The notes under the pieces are model-generated. The model searched no databases, was not told the origin of the DNA, and was given only the letters and a program-made list of their open reading frames with translations. From NCBI GenBank assembly GCA_026018925.1, contig JAKSZU010000006.1:131357592-131421591 (forward strand): 64,000 nucleotides of DNA. The letters run 5' to 3'. Made by a program: the position numbers and the translations under genes. The DNA is from Tupaia tana (Eukaryota > Chordata > Mammalia > Scandentia > Tupaiidae). This document shows, piece by piece, positions 31,801 to 42,932 of the stretch (position 1 is the stretch's first letter; each line of letters opens with the position of its first letter).

Positions 31801-33689
31801 GGGCCAGTGTCAGTAAATTTTTGACTCCTCTAACATGGTAGCAAAAACTTCATGTTTGTTAGTTTCTGACCTTCTCTTTGCTCTAGAATTCTAACACAGT
31901 TACATATAATTCTGTTTTCCTCTCTTGAGAGTTGATGTTCTCGCCTTTCAAATAGTTTCTTCTAGCTTCTTCCTTGATACTCTGTAGAGCACCTTAAAAA
32001 CAATCTATGAAGATAGTAAAAGAGCATAAACCAGTGTCCTTGTACACATAAACTCAACTTAAAGCAGGGCTCAGCAGATCCCAGATGTCTGAAGTATTCA
32101 GAATGCCCATTGTATTTGCATAGTGATTTAAGATATCATTATTTACCAATGGCTTGATTGTCTGTTTTTTGTTTTTTTTTTCCTTCACTCCCTCTGTCTT
32201 CCCATGTGTGGAAAGGATTTTGACTTAGTTCTAGCATGACAAGTGCCTGTGTATTCACAGTCTTCTTCACTGACATCATAGCTACACAAATTGTACATAT
32301 AAATGAATGCATATTGTCTTGATCTGCACATTATGAGTTATACAAATATATAAGAAAGGATGCTCAGTGATTATATTTTACTTATGTATATATCGGTGTA
32401 ACTACCATCTAAATTAAGACACACATTTCCATTTGTTGCATAATACTGACTCGTGATCCACTCCAATTTGTGTTCCATAACACAAGAGTTAATAGTCATC
32501 ATCACTGTTAGTTTTTTTCTGTTTTGGAATCCATATCAATTGAATTATATAGTATGTTCTCTTGTATCTAGAATAATTTCACAGACAATGCTATTGATGA
32601 GATTCATTATATTCATGCATATATCATTTGTACATTTTTGTTTCTTGCTGTACAGTATTTTACTAGATTAATATATTGTTATTATTTATACTATTCTTTT
32701 AAAAATTTTAGTTCTTTAGATTTTTTTTCAGTTTTATCAATTATGAATTACAAATAGAAACTGTATATATTTAAGGTATGCAACTTGATGTTTTGATATT
32801 CATATACACTGTAATCACCACAGTCAAGCCAGTAATATCCATTACCTGAAATTAATTAATTAATTAATTTTTGTGGGGAGGACCTAAGATTGTCCCTTGT
32901 GACACATTTCAAGCATACAATCCAGTATTAACTATAGTCACCATGCTGTATATCAGATCTCCAAAATTAATTCATCTTGCAAAACAGAACCTTTGTGCCA
33001 AGCTCTGTCAATTATTATTGTACTTTCTCCATCCATGACTTCACCTATGTTAAAGTCCCCATTTAAGTAATATCATATAGTGTTTGTCTTTCTGTGTCTG
33101 ACTTATCTTACTTACCATAGGTAGTAAGTAACCTGTGGAACTTGTAGGTTCAGCCATGTTATTATAAAGACAAGATTTTCTTTGTTTCTAAAGGCTGACA
33201 AATATACAACTGTGTATATTTATATCTATATCTGTATATTGTATTTTCTTCATTCATTTGTCAATGGGCACATTTAGTTGTTTTCATATCTTGTCTACTG
33301 TGAATAATATTGCAATTACATGGGAATGCAGATATCTCTTGCAGGTACTTATTTCATTTCTTTTGGATATACTCAGTACTGGGATCACTGGGTCATACGG
33401 TAGTTCTATTTTTATTATTTTGAGGAACCATTGTGCTATTTTTCATAATGGGTATACTAATTTACATTCCTACTAACAAGTACAGTTTCCTTTTTTTTTC
33501 ATATCTTCACCAACACATGTTAAATTTTATCTTTTTGATAAAAGCCATTCCAACAGATGAGGTAATATCTCTTTATGGATTTAATTTTCATTATCCTTAT
33601 CATTAGAGATTTTGAGCACCTTTTCATATACCTGCTGGCCATTTGTGTGTCATCTTTTGTGAAACACCTATTCAAGTCATAAGTTATTT

Positions 33690-33955
33690 ATCTGTTTATT
33701 TATTTAGGTTTTTGCCATAGGGTGTGTGCTTGCTGGAGAGAGAAAGAGAGAGAAAAGCGAGAAATCACTCCCCCCCCCCCCCCCCGCCCAGGGGGAATAG
33801 CTGTGCCAAAATACTTTCTCCTCCATTTTCCTCTCACGAGTTTGGACATGCACTCATGGGCACCGAGTGTGATTTTCAGGTCCTGGACTTGAGTTGTCGT
33901 TGGCCATATGGAAGTCTGGCACTTTAACCACAATGTCACCTGTTGGGCGGCCCCT
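33690..33955 (-). mobile_element. tRNA-derived SINE with C16 run
   Basis: Antisense: GTTTTTGCCATAGGGTGTGT, GCGAGAAATCACTC, a C16 run (33770-33785), CTCTCACGAGTTTGGACATG, GGACTTGAGTTGTCGTTGG (box B side) and CAATGTCACCTGTTGGGCGG. Inserted in the old L1. Confidence 0.88.
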
Positions 33956-34080
33956 AAACTCATTTTAAAGTCAGTTTTTTGTTTGTTTCTGTCATTGAGT
34001 TGTCTAAGTTCCTCATATATTTTGAATATTTTCCTTATCAGATATGTGGTATGCAAATATTTTCTATTTCATATGTTGCC

Positions 34081-34128
<48 letters not shown>

Positions 34129-34140
34129 TTTCTTTCTTTC

Positions 34141-34197
<57 letters not shown>

Positions 34198-34228
34198 TTT
34201 TCTCTTTTTCTCTTTCTTTCTTTCTTTT
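34081..34228. repeat. (TTTC)n tetranucleotide tract
   Basis: About 148 bases of nearly uninterrupted TTTC repeat with a few variant units. It falls inside L1 ORF2 sequence with no SINE tail beside it. Confidence 0.97.
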
Positions 34229-34427
34229 TTCATTGTTGTACAGAACCTACTTAGTCTGCTTTAATTATGTTTGCCTATTTTGCTTTTGTTGCTTGTACTT
34301 TTGGGATCATGGCCAATAAATCATTACATAGATAAAAATCAAGAAGCTTTTTCTTCTATGTTTTATTTTGTACTTTTTTATGTTCAGTTTTTATATTTAA
34401 ATCTTTAATCCATTTTGAGTCGATATC

Positions 34428-34618
34428 TTTTAAGAATTATTTTTACTTAACTTTGCTTGTTTGTTTGTTTGTTTATTTATTTATTTATTTATTTTAATTT
34501 GACTGGAGAGGGACTTGAGGGGTAGGATGAGAAAGTAAGCCACCAGGTCTGGGACTCCAACCACATTCGGCCATGTGAGAGTTCAGAGCCCTCAGCCACC
34601 ACAGCACCTGCCAGCTCC
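34428..34618 (-). mobile_element. Family B SINE
   Basis: Antisense: (TTTG)n and (TTTA)n run, TTATTTTAATTTGACTGGAG, AAGTAAGCCACCAGGTCTGG, CTCCAACCACATTCGGCC and a 5' end CACAGCACCTGCCAGCTCC. Confidence 0.88.
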
Positions 34619-34964
34619 TTGAGTTGAGTTGATTTTATATATGGTGTGATATAAGGATCTAATTTTATTCTTCTGACTATGGATGTCCAGTTTCTCAACA
34701 TAATTTACTTATGAGACTGTTATTTTTTTCCTTTTTGGATGTACCTTTGTCAAAGACTAGACAACTATAAACTTGTGGGTTTATTTCTGGGCTTTCTATT
34801 TGTTCTGTTCCCAGTTTTAGGCTAGTAATTTACCATTTTGGTTCATGTAGCTTTGTAATATATTTCAAAATCAGAGAGTATGATACCTTCATCTTTGTTT
34901 TTTTTTTTGTTTTGTTTTTTTTTCCTCAAGATTAATTTGGCAATTCATAGTATTTTGTGGTACC

Positions 34965-35212
34965 TCTCAACTGGGACTACAGGTACATTCCACCAGAACT
35001 GGTTCTCTCACACAGGGTCTCACTATGTTACCTAGGCCAATCTTGAGCTCATGATCCTCCTAATTCAGCGTTTCAACCTCAGTTCTTTCTGGGATTACTG
35101 GTGCATGCCTCTATATCCAGCCTTTGAGTTGAACTGGGAATCAATCTTGGACCTCCACTGGAGTCCCAACCTGTGTGGCATTTTAACAGTGCCCACCACT
35201 ACAGCTAGGCTG
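34965..35212 (-). mobile_element. 7SL-like / tRNA-like composite SINE (second copy)
   Basis: Antisense: AACTGGGACTACAGGTACAT, CACACAGGGTCTCACTATGT, TACCTAGGCCAATCTTGAGC, TCTGGGATTACTGGTGCATG, then a tRNA-like part with AACTGGGAATCAATCTTGG and CCAACCTGTGTGGCATTTTA. It interrupts the old L1 between GGCAATTCATAG and the TTGATAGAAATTGCATTGAA continuation. Confidence 0.72.
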
Positions 35213-36920
35213 CAATTGTAATTTTGATAGAAATTGCATTGAATCTGTAGATCACTTTGGGTAGTATAGACATTTAAAAAATATTAATTCTTTCATTTCA
35301 TGAAAATAAAACTTTTTTCTATTAATTTATATTTAAAAAATTTCCTTCCATCAATGTATTATAATTTTCTATGTATAAAATCTTTGATTCTTTGATATGC
35401 TTATTCCTAAGTATTTTATTCTTTTGTTGCTGTTTGATGTGATTGTTTTCTAATTCCACTTTTGAATAATTTTGTATTTTTGTATAGAAATGATCCTGAT
35501 ATTTTTGCATTAACATTATATCCTTCAGCTTTACTCAATTGGTTTATTAGCTCTAACAGGTTTTTTGTTTGTTTTATTTTTAGTTAGGGTTTTGTACTTA
35601 TGTTAAATTATGTAATTTCCTTTCTGATTGAGTTGCTTATTTCTTTCTCTTGTCTAATTGCTCTGGCTAGGACTTACAGTGCTATGTTGCACAGATGTGG
35701 TATGAGTGGACATCCTTTCCTTGTACCAGATCTTAGAGGAAAATCATTTGGTTCTCCTCTGTTGATTTTAATCTTAGATATGGGCTTTTGAAATGTGATT
35801 TGTATTGTGTTTAAGTAAGTTTCGTTTATACCCTTTTGTTTTCTTTAAAATAATGAATAAGTGTAGAATTTTTTCAAATTATTTTTATGAATTTATTGAG
35901 TTTATCATGTAATTTTTTTGTTTCATTCTGTTAATGTGGTGTATCACAATGATTGATTTGCAAATGTTGAACCGTCCTTGCATCTCAGAGAAAACCATGC
36001 AATCAACGTATAATTCTTTTAATGTTTCGTTAAATTCAATTTGTTAGTATTTTATTAAGAATTTTGCATCTGTGTTCATCAGGGTTACTGGCCTGCAATT
36101 TTCTTTTCTTGTGGAATCTTTGTGTGGTTTTTGGGGTCAGAGTGATGCTGGGCTCATTAAAATGAGTTTGAAAATATTTCCTTTTTCTTTGTCACCTTAT
36201 TTATTTATTTGAGAAGTCTAAGAAGGATTGACATTAAATTTTCTTTGAATGTTTGGTGGAATTTCTCCATGAAGCCAATTGTACCTGCTCTTTTCTTCAC
36301 TGGGGTTTATTTGTTTACTGGGTTAATCTTCTTATTTCTTTTTGATCTGTACAGGCTATATTTTCTTGATTCTATTTTCTGTAGTTTGCATGTTTCTAGC
36401 ATCTTATTCATTTTTCTTAAGTAACCCAATTTATTGCCATATATTTGTTTGGGATAGTCCCTTATTACTTATTTATTTATTTTTATTTCTGAGACATTCA
36501 TCGTATTGTGCCCTTTTCTATTTTGAAATTTATTTACCTTGCCTCTCCTTTCTTAGTCTAGCCAAGAGTCTGTCAATTTTGTTTTTCTCAAAACAGCATC
36601 TCTTTTGGATTTTTTGATTGTTTTTCTACTCTCTATTTTATTTATTTCTCTCCTAATCTTTATTATATTCTTTCTTCTGCTAACCTTGAGCTTAATTTGT
36701 TCTTTTTTCTAGTTGCTTCAGCTGTAAAGCTATAAAGCTAGGTTGCTTGAGATATTTTTTCTTTTTTTTTTAATATAGGCATTTATTGCCATAAAATTTC
36801 CCATTTAGTATGAACTTTGGCCTTTGCTCTGTTCCATAAGGTTTGGTAAGAAAAGATACTTTAAAACTTTACTTTTGATTTCCTCTTGGTTTCAATGATT
36901 GTCCAAGAACATGTTATTTA

Positions 36921-37981
36921 TTTATTTTTAAATCAAAACTAAGGTTTATTTCCCAAACTGATACAATATATAATATAAAATTGTCAACCAAATTATAAAT
37001 TAAACCAACAAATAATTTCAATGATCATAAAATGTGATAGATAATTTACACTGTGAACATCATACTTGAACCAATGTAGTCATTGATTCCCCAAAACACC
37101 AAGAACCTGAACATCTGTGTAGATTCCTCAGTCATAGCTTGAAAATAATATAAAATTTTTCTGTTAAGTATATGATTTATTACCCAGTTACATGTAATCA
37201 ATTTTGAAATTTTTTTTTTTTTTGAGAGATTTTCGCTATAGGGCGCGTGCGCTCGCCAGACAGACAAGAGAGAGACATTAGAGATAGAAAGCGAGAAATC
37301 ACCCCCCAGGGGGGATGGTCACGCCGCAATCCCTTCTCCTCCATTCTCCTCTCGGGATCTTGGGCACGCACGCACACGCACCCGGCGTGCATTTCAAGCC
37401 ACCGGGTCCGGGACGCGAACCGCGGTCGACTACGTGGGAGTCCCACGACATAGCCATTACACTAACTGCTGGTTCCCAAATATTTTTAATAATTAAAAAT
37501 CAAATATAGTATAATAACTACATTAGCTTTCAGTATAATTTGGTTAGGTTGTTGTAGAAAACACTCATTGTTTTCTGCAGAACCAATCACAGAAATAAAC
37601 ACACTGATAAATTTGTAAACATTGTGGAAGAAATAATGAAGAACTGGAGCCACTCAAATGCCATTTGGATCCTATTTGTCACAGACTACTCCCCTTTTTT
37701 GTAGTTCTGGGAATATATCCTTATTTGGCACAGAAAATATTAATGTTAGGTGGCAGCCCTGGTCCTCTATATAGGATGGAATAATTATGTCCACAGTTAG
37801 TTTCTTTGTTTCTTCTTTATCTTTACTTGATAAAGATAATAAATAATAATAAATAATTTTTTTGTTTACTTGGTAAAGATAATACTTGATCATGTATTCC
37901 AGACAACCACTTAGAAAAATAGATTTTCTTCTTAAGGCATTTATAGCTGCTTGCCTAAAGATCATTACTAAAGTATTTGTG
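36921..37981 (-). pseudogene. KYNU: Kynureninase (KYNU) processed pseudogene, 3' part
   Basis: The minus strand from 37981 down to about 37550 reads as the C-terminal part of kynureninase, the PLP-dependent tryptophan-catabolism enzyme (3-hydroxykynurenine to 3-hydroxyanthranilate). Recognisable pieces are [60 protein letters not shown] and, in another frame, DPNGI*VAPV...HNVYKF. From memory, the human protein reads similarly (for example [20 protein letters not shown]). Frameshifts and a TGA in place of the conserved Arg make it dead. It continues to a 3'UTR with AATAAA (antisense at 36945-36950) and a T-rich end near 36930. Its left TSD partner is CAAGAACATGTTATTTA (36904-36920). A family A SINE is inserted within the 3'UTR at 37208-37477. 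Confidence 0.82.
37208..37477 (-). mobile_element. Family A SINE, very young, CpG-rich
   Basis: Antisense near-consensus copy: T13 run, GGGCGCGTGCGCTCGCCAGA, CTCTCGGGATCTTGGGCACG, CACCGGGTCCGGGACGCG. Box B side GGACGCGAACC (37411-37421) is intact and box A side is CCATTACACTA (37454-37464). It sits in the 3'UTR of the KYNU retrocopy. The intact CpGs suggest recent insertion. Confidence 0.95.
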
Positions 37982-38186
37982 GTTTTTTTTGTTTTTTTTT
38001 TCTTATTTATTTTTTTATTTTTATTTTTTTCTTTTTAATTAAATTTATTTATTTACATTCATTCACTGTACATCATTACAGCATACAAAGTGAGATTTTC
38101 CATCTAGAGTACACTGTATATTGTCTCAATCAAGCACATCAACATACATGTTACCATCAGCAAATAATTTTCCATTTCTTGTTTCC

Positions 38187-38243
<57 letters not shown>
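37982..38243 (-). mobile_element. T-rich and L1 3'UTR-like segment
   Basis: A broken T-rich run (37982-38035) is followed by AATTAAATTTATTTATTTAC, ATTCATTCACTGTACATCAT, GCACATCAACATACATGTTA, and then (TG)n and (TA)n at 38187-38243. It looks like L1 3'UTR sequence from a second, short L1 copy or an extended 3'UTR of the following L1. Confidence 0.5.
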
Positions 38244-38245
<2 letters not shown>

Positions 38246-38295
38246 CCCATCCTTGATTCCCTATCTCTTTTTATTTTAATTTTTATTTTTTCACA

Positions 38296-38298
<3 letters not shown>

Positions 38299-38334
<36 letters not shown>

Positions 38335-38335
38335 T
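38299..38335. repeat. (TTA)n trinucleotide tract
   Basis: About 12 TTA units in the L1 3'UTR. Confidence 0.95.
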
Positions 38336-38577
38336 GTATATACTTTCAATCATATTGTTTGGCTTACAATGAGACCATTTCGATATGTGAACATTTCTCC
38401 CCAGACCCGTTGATCGAAATATCTTCAACAGATAACACCACACCTCCCCATCCCGTCAATGCTCTACCTCTGTATCCCTTCTCCAAATGTCTTTCGTTAG
38501 GCCCCACTCCTCCACATACACCTCATCTGACATTCACACCCATCTCTTGTGTTTGTTCAACTGTTAGTCAATCAGTT

Positions 38578-39242
38578 TCAGACATAGAATGCAGACAAAC
38601 GGTATATGTTAAGTGGGGACATACAATGTCTCTCCTTCATAGCCTGGCTTGCCTCACTCAGCAGTACATCTTCCATATTCTTCCACTTTCTGTCAAAAGC
38701 CAGGGCTCTGTTGGTTTTTATGGCTGAGTAGTATTCCATAGAGTATGTGTGCCACAGTTTTTCAATCCATTCCTCCATACGGGGGCATTGGGTTGGTTCC
38801 ATGACTTAGCAATTGTGAATAGTGCTGCAATGAACATCGATGTGCAAGCACTTTTCCAATGAAAGAATTCTGTCCTTTGGGTAGATACCGAGGAGTGGGA
38901 TCCTGGATCATATGGCAGATCTGTCTGTAGATTTTTGAGGAATCTCCAAATTATTCTCCACAGTGGTTGGACCAATCTACATTCCCACCAGCAGTGTAAA
39001 AGAGTTCCCCTTTCACCACACCCCCGCCAACACTTATCATTTTTTGTTTTTTTAATATTAGACATTCTGACTGGGGTTAGGTGGTACCTCATTGTTGTTT
39101 TTATCTGCATTTCCCTTACGATGAGGGAGGTTGAACATTTTTTCATATGCCTTTTGGCCATTTGTATGTCATCTTTAGAGAGTGTTTTTTTCATCTCCTT
39201 CTCCCATCTTTTAATAGGGTTGATTATCTTTTTTCCAAACAC
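38578..39242 (-). pseudogene. L1 ORF2p C-terminal domain
   Basis: Two overlapping frames, 39242-38718 and 38802-38578, encode [52 protein letters not shown] and, after a frameshift, [20 protein letters not shown] and [19 protein letters not shown]. Equivalent to 979-473 in the first L1. Confidence 0.93.
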
Positions 39243-39614
39243 CTTTTTTAGTTCCTGGTGTATTCTGGTTATCAGTCCCTTATCTGATACAAAATTTACA
39301 AAAATATTTTCCCATTCTGAGGGCTATCGATTCACACTAACTACTGTGTCTTTGGCCATGCAGAAACTTCTTAGTCTGATGTAATCCCATTTGTCTATTT
39401 TGGGGACGATTGACTCTGCTTTGAGGGTCTTCTTTAGGAAGTCTTTCCCTACACCAATGTCTCCCAGAGTTTCCCCAGTGTTTTCCAGGAGCAGCTTTAT
39501 AGTTTGAGGTCTTAGATTTAGATCCTTGATCCACCTTGACTTGATTTTTGTCAAAGGTGAAAGGTATGGGTTCAGATTCATCTTTCTGCAAATGGAAATC
39601 CAGTTTTTCCAGCA

Positions 39615-41245
39615 CTACTTGCTGAAGAGGCTTTCATTTTCCCACTGGATTGACTGGTACCCCTTGTCAAAGATCAGTTGATTGTATGTTTTGGTATTTA
39701 TTTCTGGAGACTCTATTCTGTTCCATTGTTCCACGTGTCTGTGTCTGTGCCAGTACCATGCTGTCTTTATTACCACAGCTTTGCAATGTATTTTTGGATC
39801 GGGGAGTGAGATGCCGCCCACTCCACTCTTCTTGTGAAGAATTGCTTTGGCAATACGGGGTCTTTTATGATTCCAGACAAATTTTAAGATTGTCTTTTCT
39901 AGATCTGTGAAGAATGTGTCTGGTACTTTGATTGGCATTGCATTAAATAGGTAGATTAATTTGGGTAGAATTGCCATTTTGATTATATTAACTCTTCCAA
40001 TCCATGAACATGGTATGTCCTTCCATTTTTTTGTGTCATTTTCAAATTCTTTTTTTAGCTTCTCATAGTTTTCCTTGTAGAGGTCTTTAACTTCTTTGGT
40101 TAGATTTATTCCTAAATATCCTATACTTTTAGTGGCTATGGTAAACGAAATAACTTTTTTCAGTTCTATCTCAGTCTGACTGTTATTCGTATATAGAAAT
40201 GCTATGGACTTCTGTATATTAATTTTATATCCTGCAACTTTACTGTAATCATGTATTACTTCCAGTAATTTTTCCATGGAGACCATTGGGTCTTCTATGT
40301 ATACAATCATGTCATCTGCAAATAGAGTTTCACCTCTTCTTTTCCTATTCGGATGCCCTTTATTTTTTCCTCTTTTCTTATTGCGTTGGCGAGGACTTCC
40401 AGTACTATATTGAAAAGGAGAGGAGAAAGTGGGCATCCTTGTCTTGTTCCTGTGTTTAGTGGAAAAGCTTTCAGCTTTTCTCCATTCAGGATGTTCTCTA
40501 TGGGTTTTTCATAGTTGGCTTTTATTGTATTGAGAAATGGCCCTTCTATGCCGATTTTGCTAAGAGTCTTGATCATGAAGGGATGTTGTATCTTATCAAA
40601 TGCTTTTTCTGCGTCAATCGATATGACCATATGGTTTTTGTCTTTCTTCCTATTAATATGGTGTATTACATTTATGGTTTTGCGTATGTTGAACCAACCT
40701 TGCATTCCTGGAATAAAGCCTACCTGATCATGGTGTATGATCTTCTTTATAAGTTGTTGAATATGATTTGCTAGTATCTTGTTGAGAATCTTTGAGTCTA
40801 TGTTCATCAGAGATATTGGTCTATAGTTTTCCTTCCTTGTCCTGTCCTTATCTGTTTTAAGGATGAGGGTGACAGAGGGTTCATAGAATGAGTTAGGGAG
40901 AGATTCACCCTTTTGGATCTTTAGAAATAACTTGAGCAGAATGGGAGTTAACTCTTCTTTGAAAGTTTTGTAGAATTCAGAGGTGAATCCATCGGGGCCA
41001 GGGCTTTTCTTTGTTGGAAGTTTATTTATTACTGATTCAATCTCCTGGCTTGTTATGGGCCTATTCAGACTTTCTATTTCTTCCTGGCTCATTCTTGGTA
41101 GATTATATTTGTCCAGGAATTTGTCCATCTCATCCAGATTATCTTGTTTCTTAGCATATAGATGTTCAAAGTATCCTCTAATGATGTTTTGAATTTCTAC
41201 TATGTCTGTTGTTATGTTACCAGCCTCATTGCAGGTTTGATTCAC
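39615..41245 (-). pseudogene. L1 ORF2p reverse-transcriptase domain, frameshifted
   Basis: The RT is split over two overlapping frames. 41245-40307 encodes the finger/palm part to EEVKLYLQM, in which the expected LFADD is lost by a frameshift. 40436-39615 restores [17 protein letters not shown] with the catalytic FADD at about 40322-40311, then [40 protein letters not shown] and [20 protein letters not shown]. The catalytic aspartates (DAEKAFD and FADD) are present but not in one frame, so no functional RT is made. Confidence 0.93.
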
Positions 41246-41390
41246 CTGGTTCCTTTCTCTCTTCTTCTTAATAATTCTCGCTAGTGGGGTATCAATTTTA
41301 TTTATCCTTTCAAAGAACCAACTTTTGCTTTAATTTATTTTCTGTATAGTACGTTTATTTTCTATTTCATTTATTTCTATTTGGACATAC

Positions 41391-41436
41391 TCTCTTTCTT
41401 TCTTTCTTTCTTTCTTTCTCTCTTTCTTTCTTTCTA
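41391..41436. repeat. (CTTT)n tetranucleotide tract
   Basis: CTTT repeat with a few CTCT variants adjoining the 5' end of the L1. Confidence 0.95.
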
Positions 41437-41608
41437 AATTCTTTTTCTCTACTTAACTCAAGCACTATTGTTAAATACTACCATTTGTTGCCTGAGGTGT
41501 CTTAAATTGAGATGAGTGACAAAGACACACAAAAACCAGTGCTGGAACATTATAGGTTAGAGCAGACATGCTTTCCTGGCTTATCACTTAAGGTTAAGTA
41601 GAGGATTT
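41437..41608. other. Short segment between younger L1 and old L1
   Basis: Between the (CTTT)n tract and CAAGAATATGTTATTTA (41609-41625) lie about 170 bases of unidentified sequence. Because the 17-mer at 41609 matches 36904-36920 with one mismatch, this segment should be the outer (5') end of what inserted there. I could not match it to KYNU coding sequence. Confidence 0.5.
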
Positions 41609-41780
41609 CAAGAATATGTTATTTAGCTTCCAGATATTTGTAAATTTTCCCATTTTCTTACTGTTATTGATTACTACTTTCATTTCACTGTGGCCAGAAA
41701 AAAAAATACTTGGAATGATTTTGATCTTTTAAATTTGTTTTGACTTGTTTTGCAGCCTAACATATTACCTATCCTAGTAC

Positions 41781-41782
<2 letters not shown>

Positions 41783-41828
<46 letters not shown>
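41783..41828. repeat. (TA)n microsatellite
   Basis: About 23 uninterrupted TA units in old L1 sequence. Confidence 0.97.
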
Positions 41829-41832
<4 letters not shown>

Positions 41833-42714
41833 TTCATTTGGTCTATAGTGTTATTCACTTTGCTGTTTCCTTATTGTTTTTCTCTCTAAATGATCTAACC
41901 ATTACGAAGTGTCAGATATTGAGTCTCCTATTATTATTGTATTGCTGTCAATTTCTCCCTCTGTTCCATCAGTTTGCTTTATATATTTAGTCCTTTGATG
42001 TTGCGTGCATATATGTATTTATAACTACTAAATCTTCCTGTTGATTTGATTTGATATTCTGGGACATTTTTTTGACTTGACATTCATTTTATCTAAAATA
42101 AATACTGTCACCCCTACTCTCTTTCAGCTTGTGTTACCCTTATCTACAGTGACCCTCTAGTAGTAGAACATAGTTGGATCTTCTAAAAAAATCCATTCAG
42201 GTACTCTATTTCTTTTGATTGTGAAGTGTAGTTCATTTACATGTAACCTTTATTAACAGGTAAGAGTTAAGAACTTATTCTTGCCGTTTTATTATTACCT
42301 TTTTCTGTTTGTACTTTTGTTTCTTCTTTTCTTGGCTTTCTAGTCTGATTATTTTTGTAGTAGCATGCTTTGATTTTTTTCTCTTTATCTTTTGTATATC
42401 TACCATGTTCTTTTTCTGTGTGTGTGATTACAGTCACCATTACTGAACACCCATTTAGTGTTGTGTTTCAACCTGCTAACTTCTACTTCATATATATATA
42501 TATACACTCTGAAGTTTACTCTCCCCTCTTCTGTAGGTTTAGCCAGGTTTTTGTTTTGCCTTTTTTTTTAAAACGACTTTAAACACTGTGTTTCCATTAA
42601 CAAATGTCAACCAATGGGCTACAGGGTTGGTCCTTGAATAACTAATTTCTGTAGGTATAATTCTTCTGAGTACTTTTGTCTTCTAATTTATATACTAGTG
42701 TTTAAAGTGATATA

Positions 42715-42794
42715 TTGGGTCATCAGAAAAGTCATGACACTTTTTGAAAAGTTTTTCCATACAAAAATGCATCATGACTTTTCCGACGACCCAT
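42715..42794. mobile_element. 80-bp mariner-like MITE, best preserved copy
   Basis: Exactly 80 bp between TA dinucleotides (42713-42714 and 42795-42796). Left TIR TTGGGTCATCAGAAAAGTCA continues TGACAC. The right end GACTTTTCCGACGACCCAT is its inverted counterpart. The middle is AT-rich and non-coding. Structurally comparable to the 80-bp human MADE1 MITE of mariner origin, but the TIR sequence differs. Confidence 0.9.
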
Positions 42795-42932
42795 TACGTG
42801 TCACTATAACAGAATTACAATATTTATGCCTGTTTTTATATCTTTAACGGCATGAGTTATACTTTTGTATGTTTTTATTTTGTTGTTTAGCACTGTCCTA
42901 CTTCTACATTAAAAGTCTCTTTAGCCCTTCTT

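Larger units (their letters stand above)
38270..41390 (-). mobile_element. Younger L1, 5'-truncated, decayed ORF2
   Basis: The minus strand carries a 3.1-kb L1 with most of ORF2p. From the 5' side come the RT N-terminal part (41245-40307: [95 protein letters not shown]) and then the FADD catalytic box. It continues into the thumb/C-terminal domains, the CWRGC-type zinc knuckle (39032) and the 3'UTR shared with the L1 at 168-2060. Frameshifts near 40310, 39615, 39330 and 38720 kill it. ORF1, 5'UTR and the endonuclease domain are missing. A (CTTT)n tract (41391-41436) borders its 5' end. Confidence 0.93.

Noticed and set aside
33908-34319. Three long frames rich in FLSF repeats
   Set aside because: They are translations of a (TTTC)n tract in three frames, not proteins.
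38187-38243. Origin or matrix-attachment site
   Set aside because: Only a (TG)n(TA)n microsatellite; no independent support.
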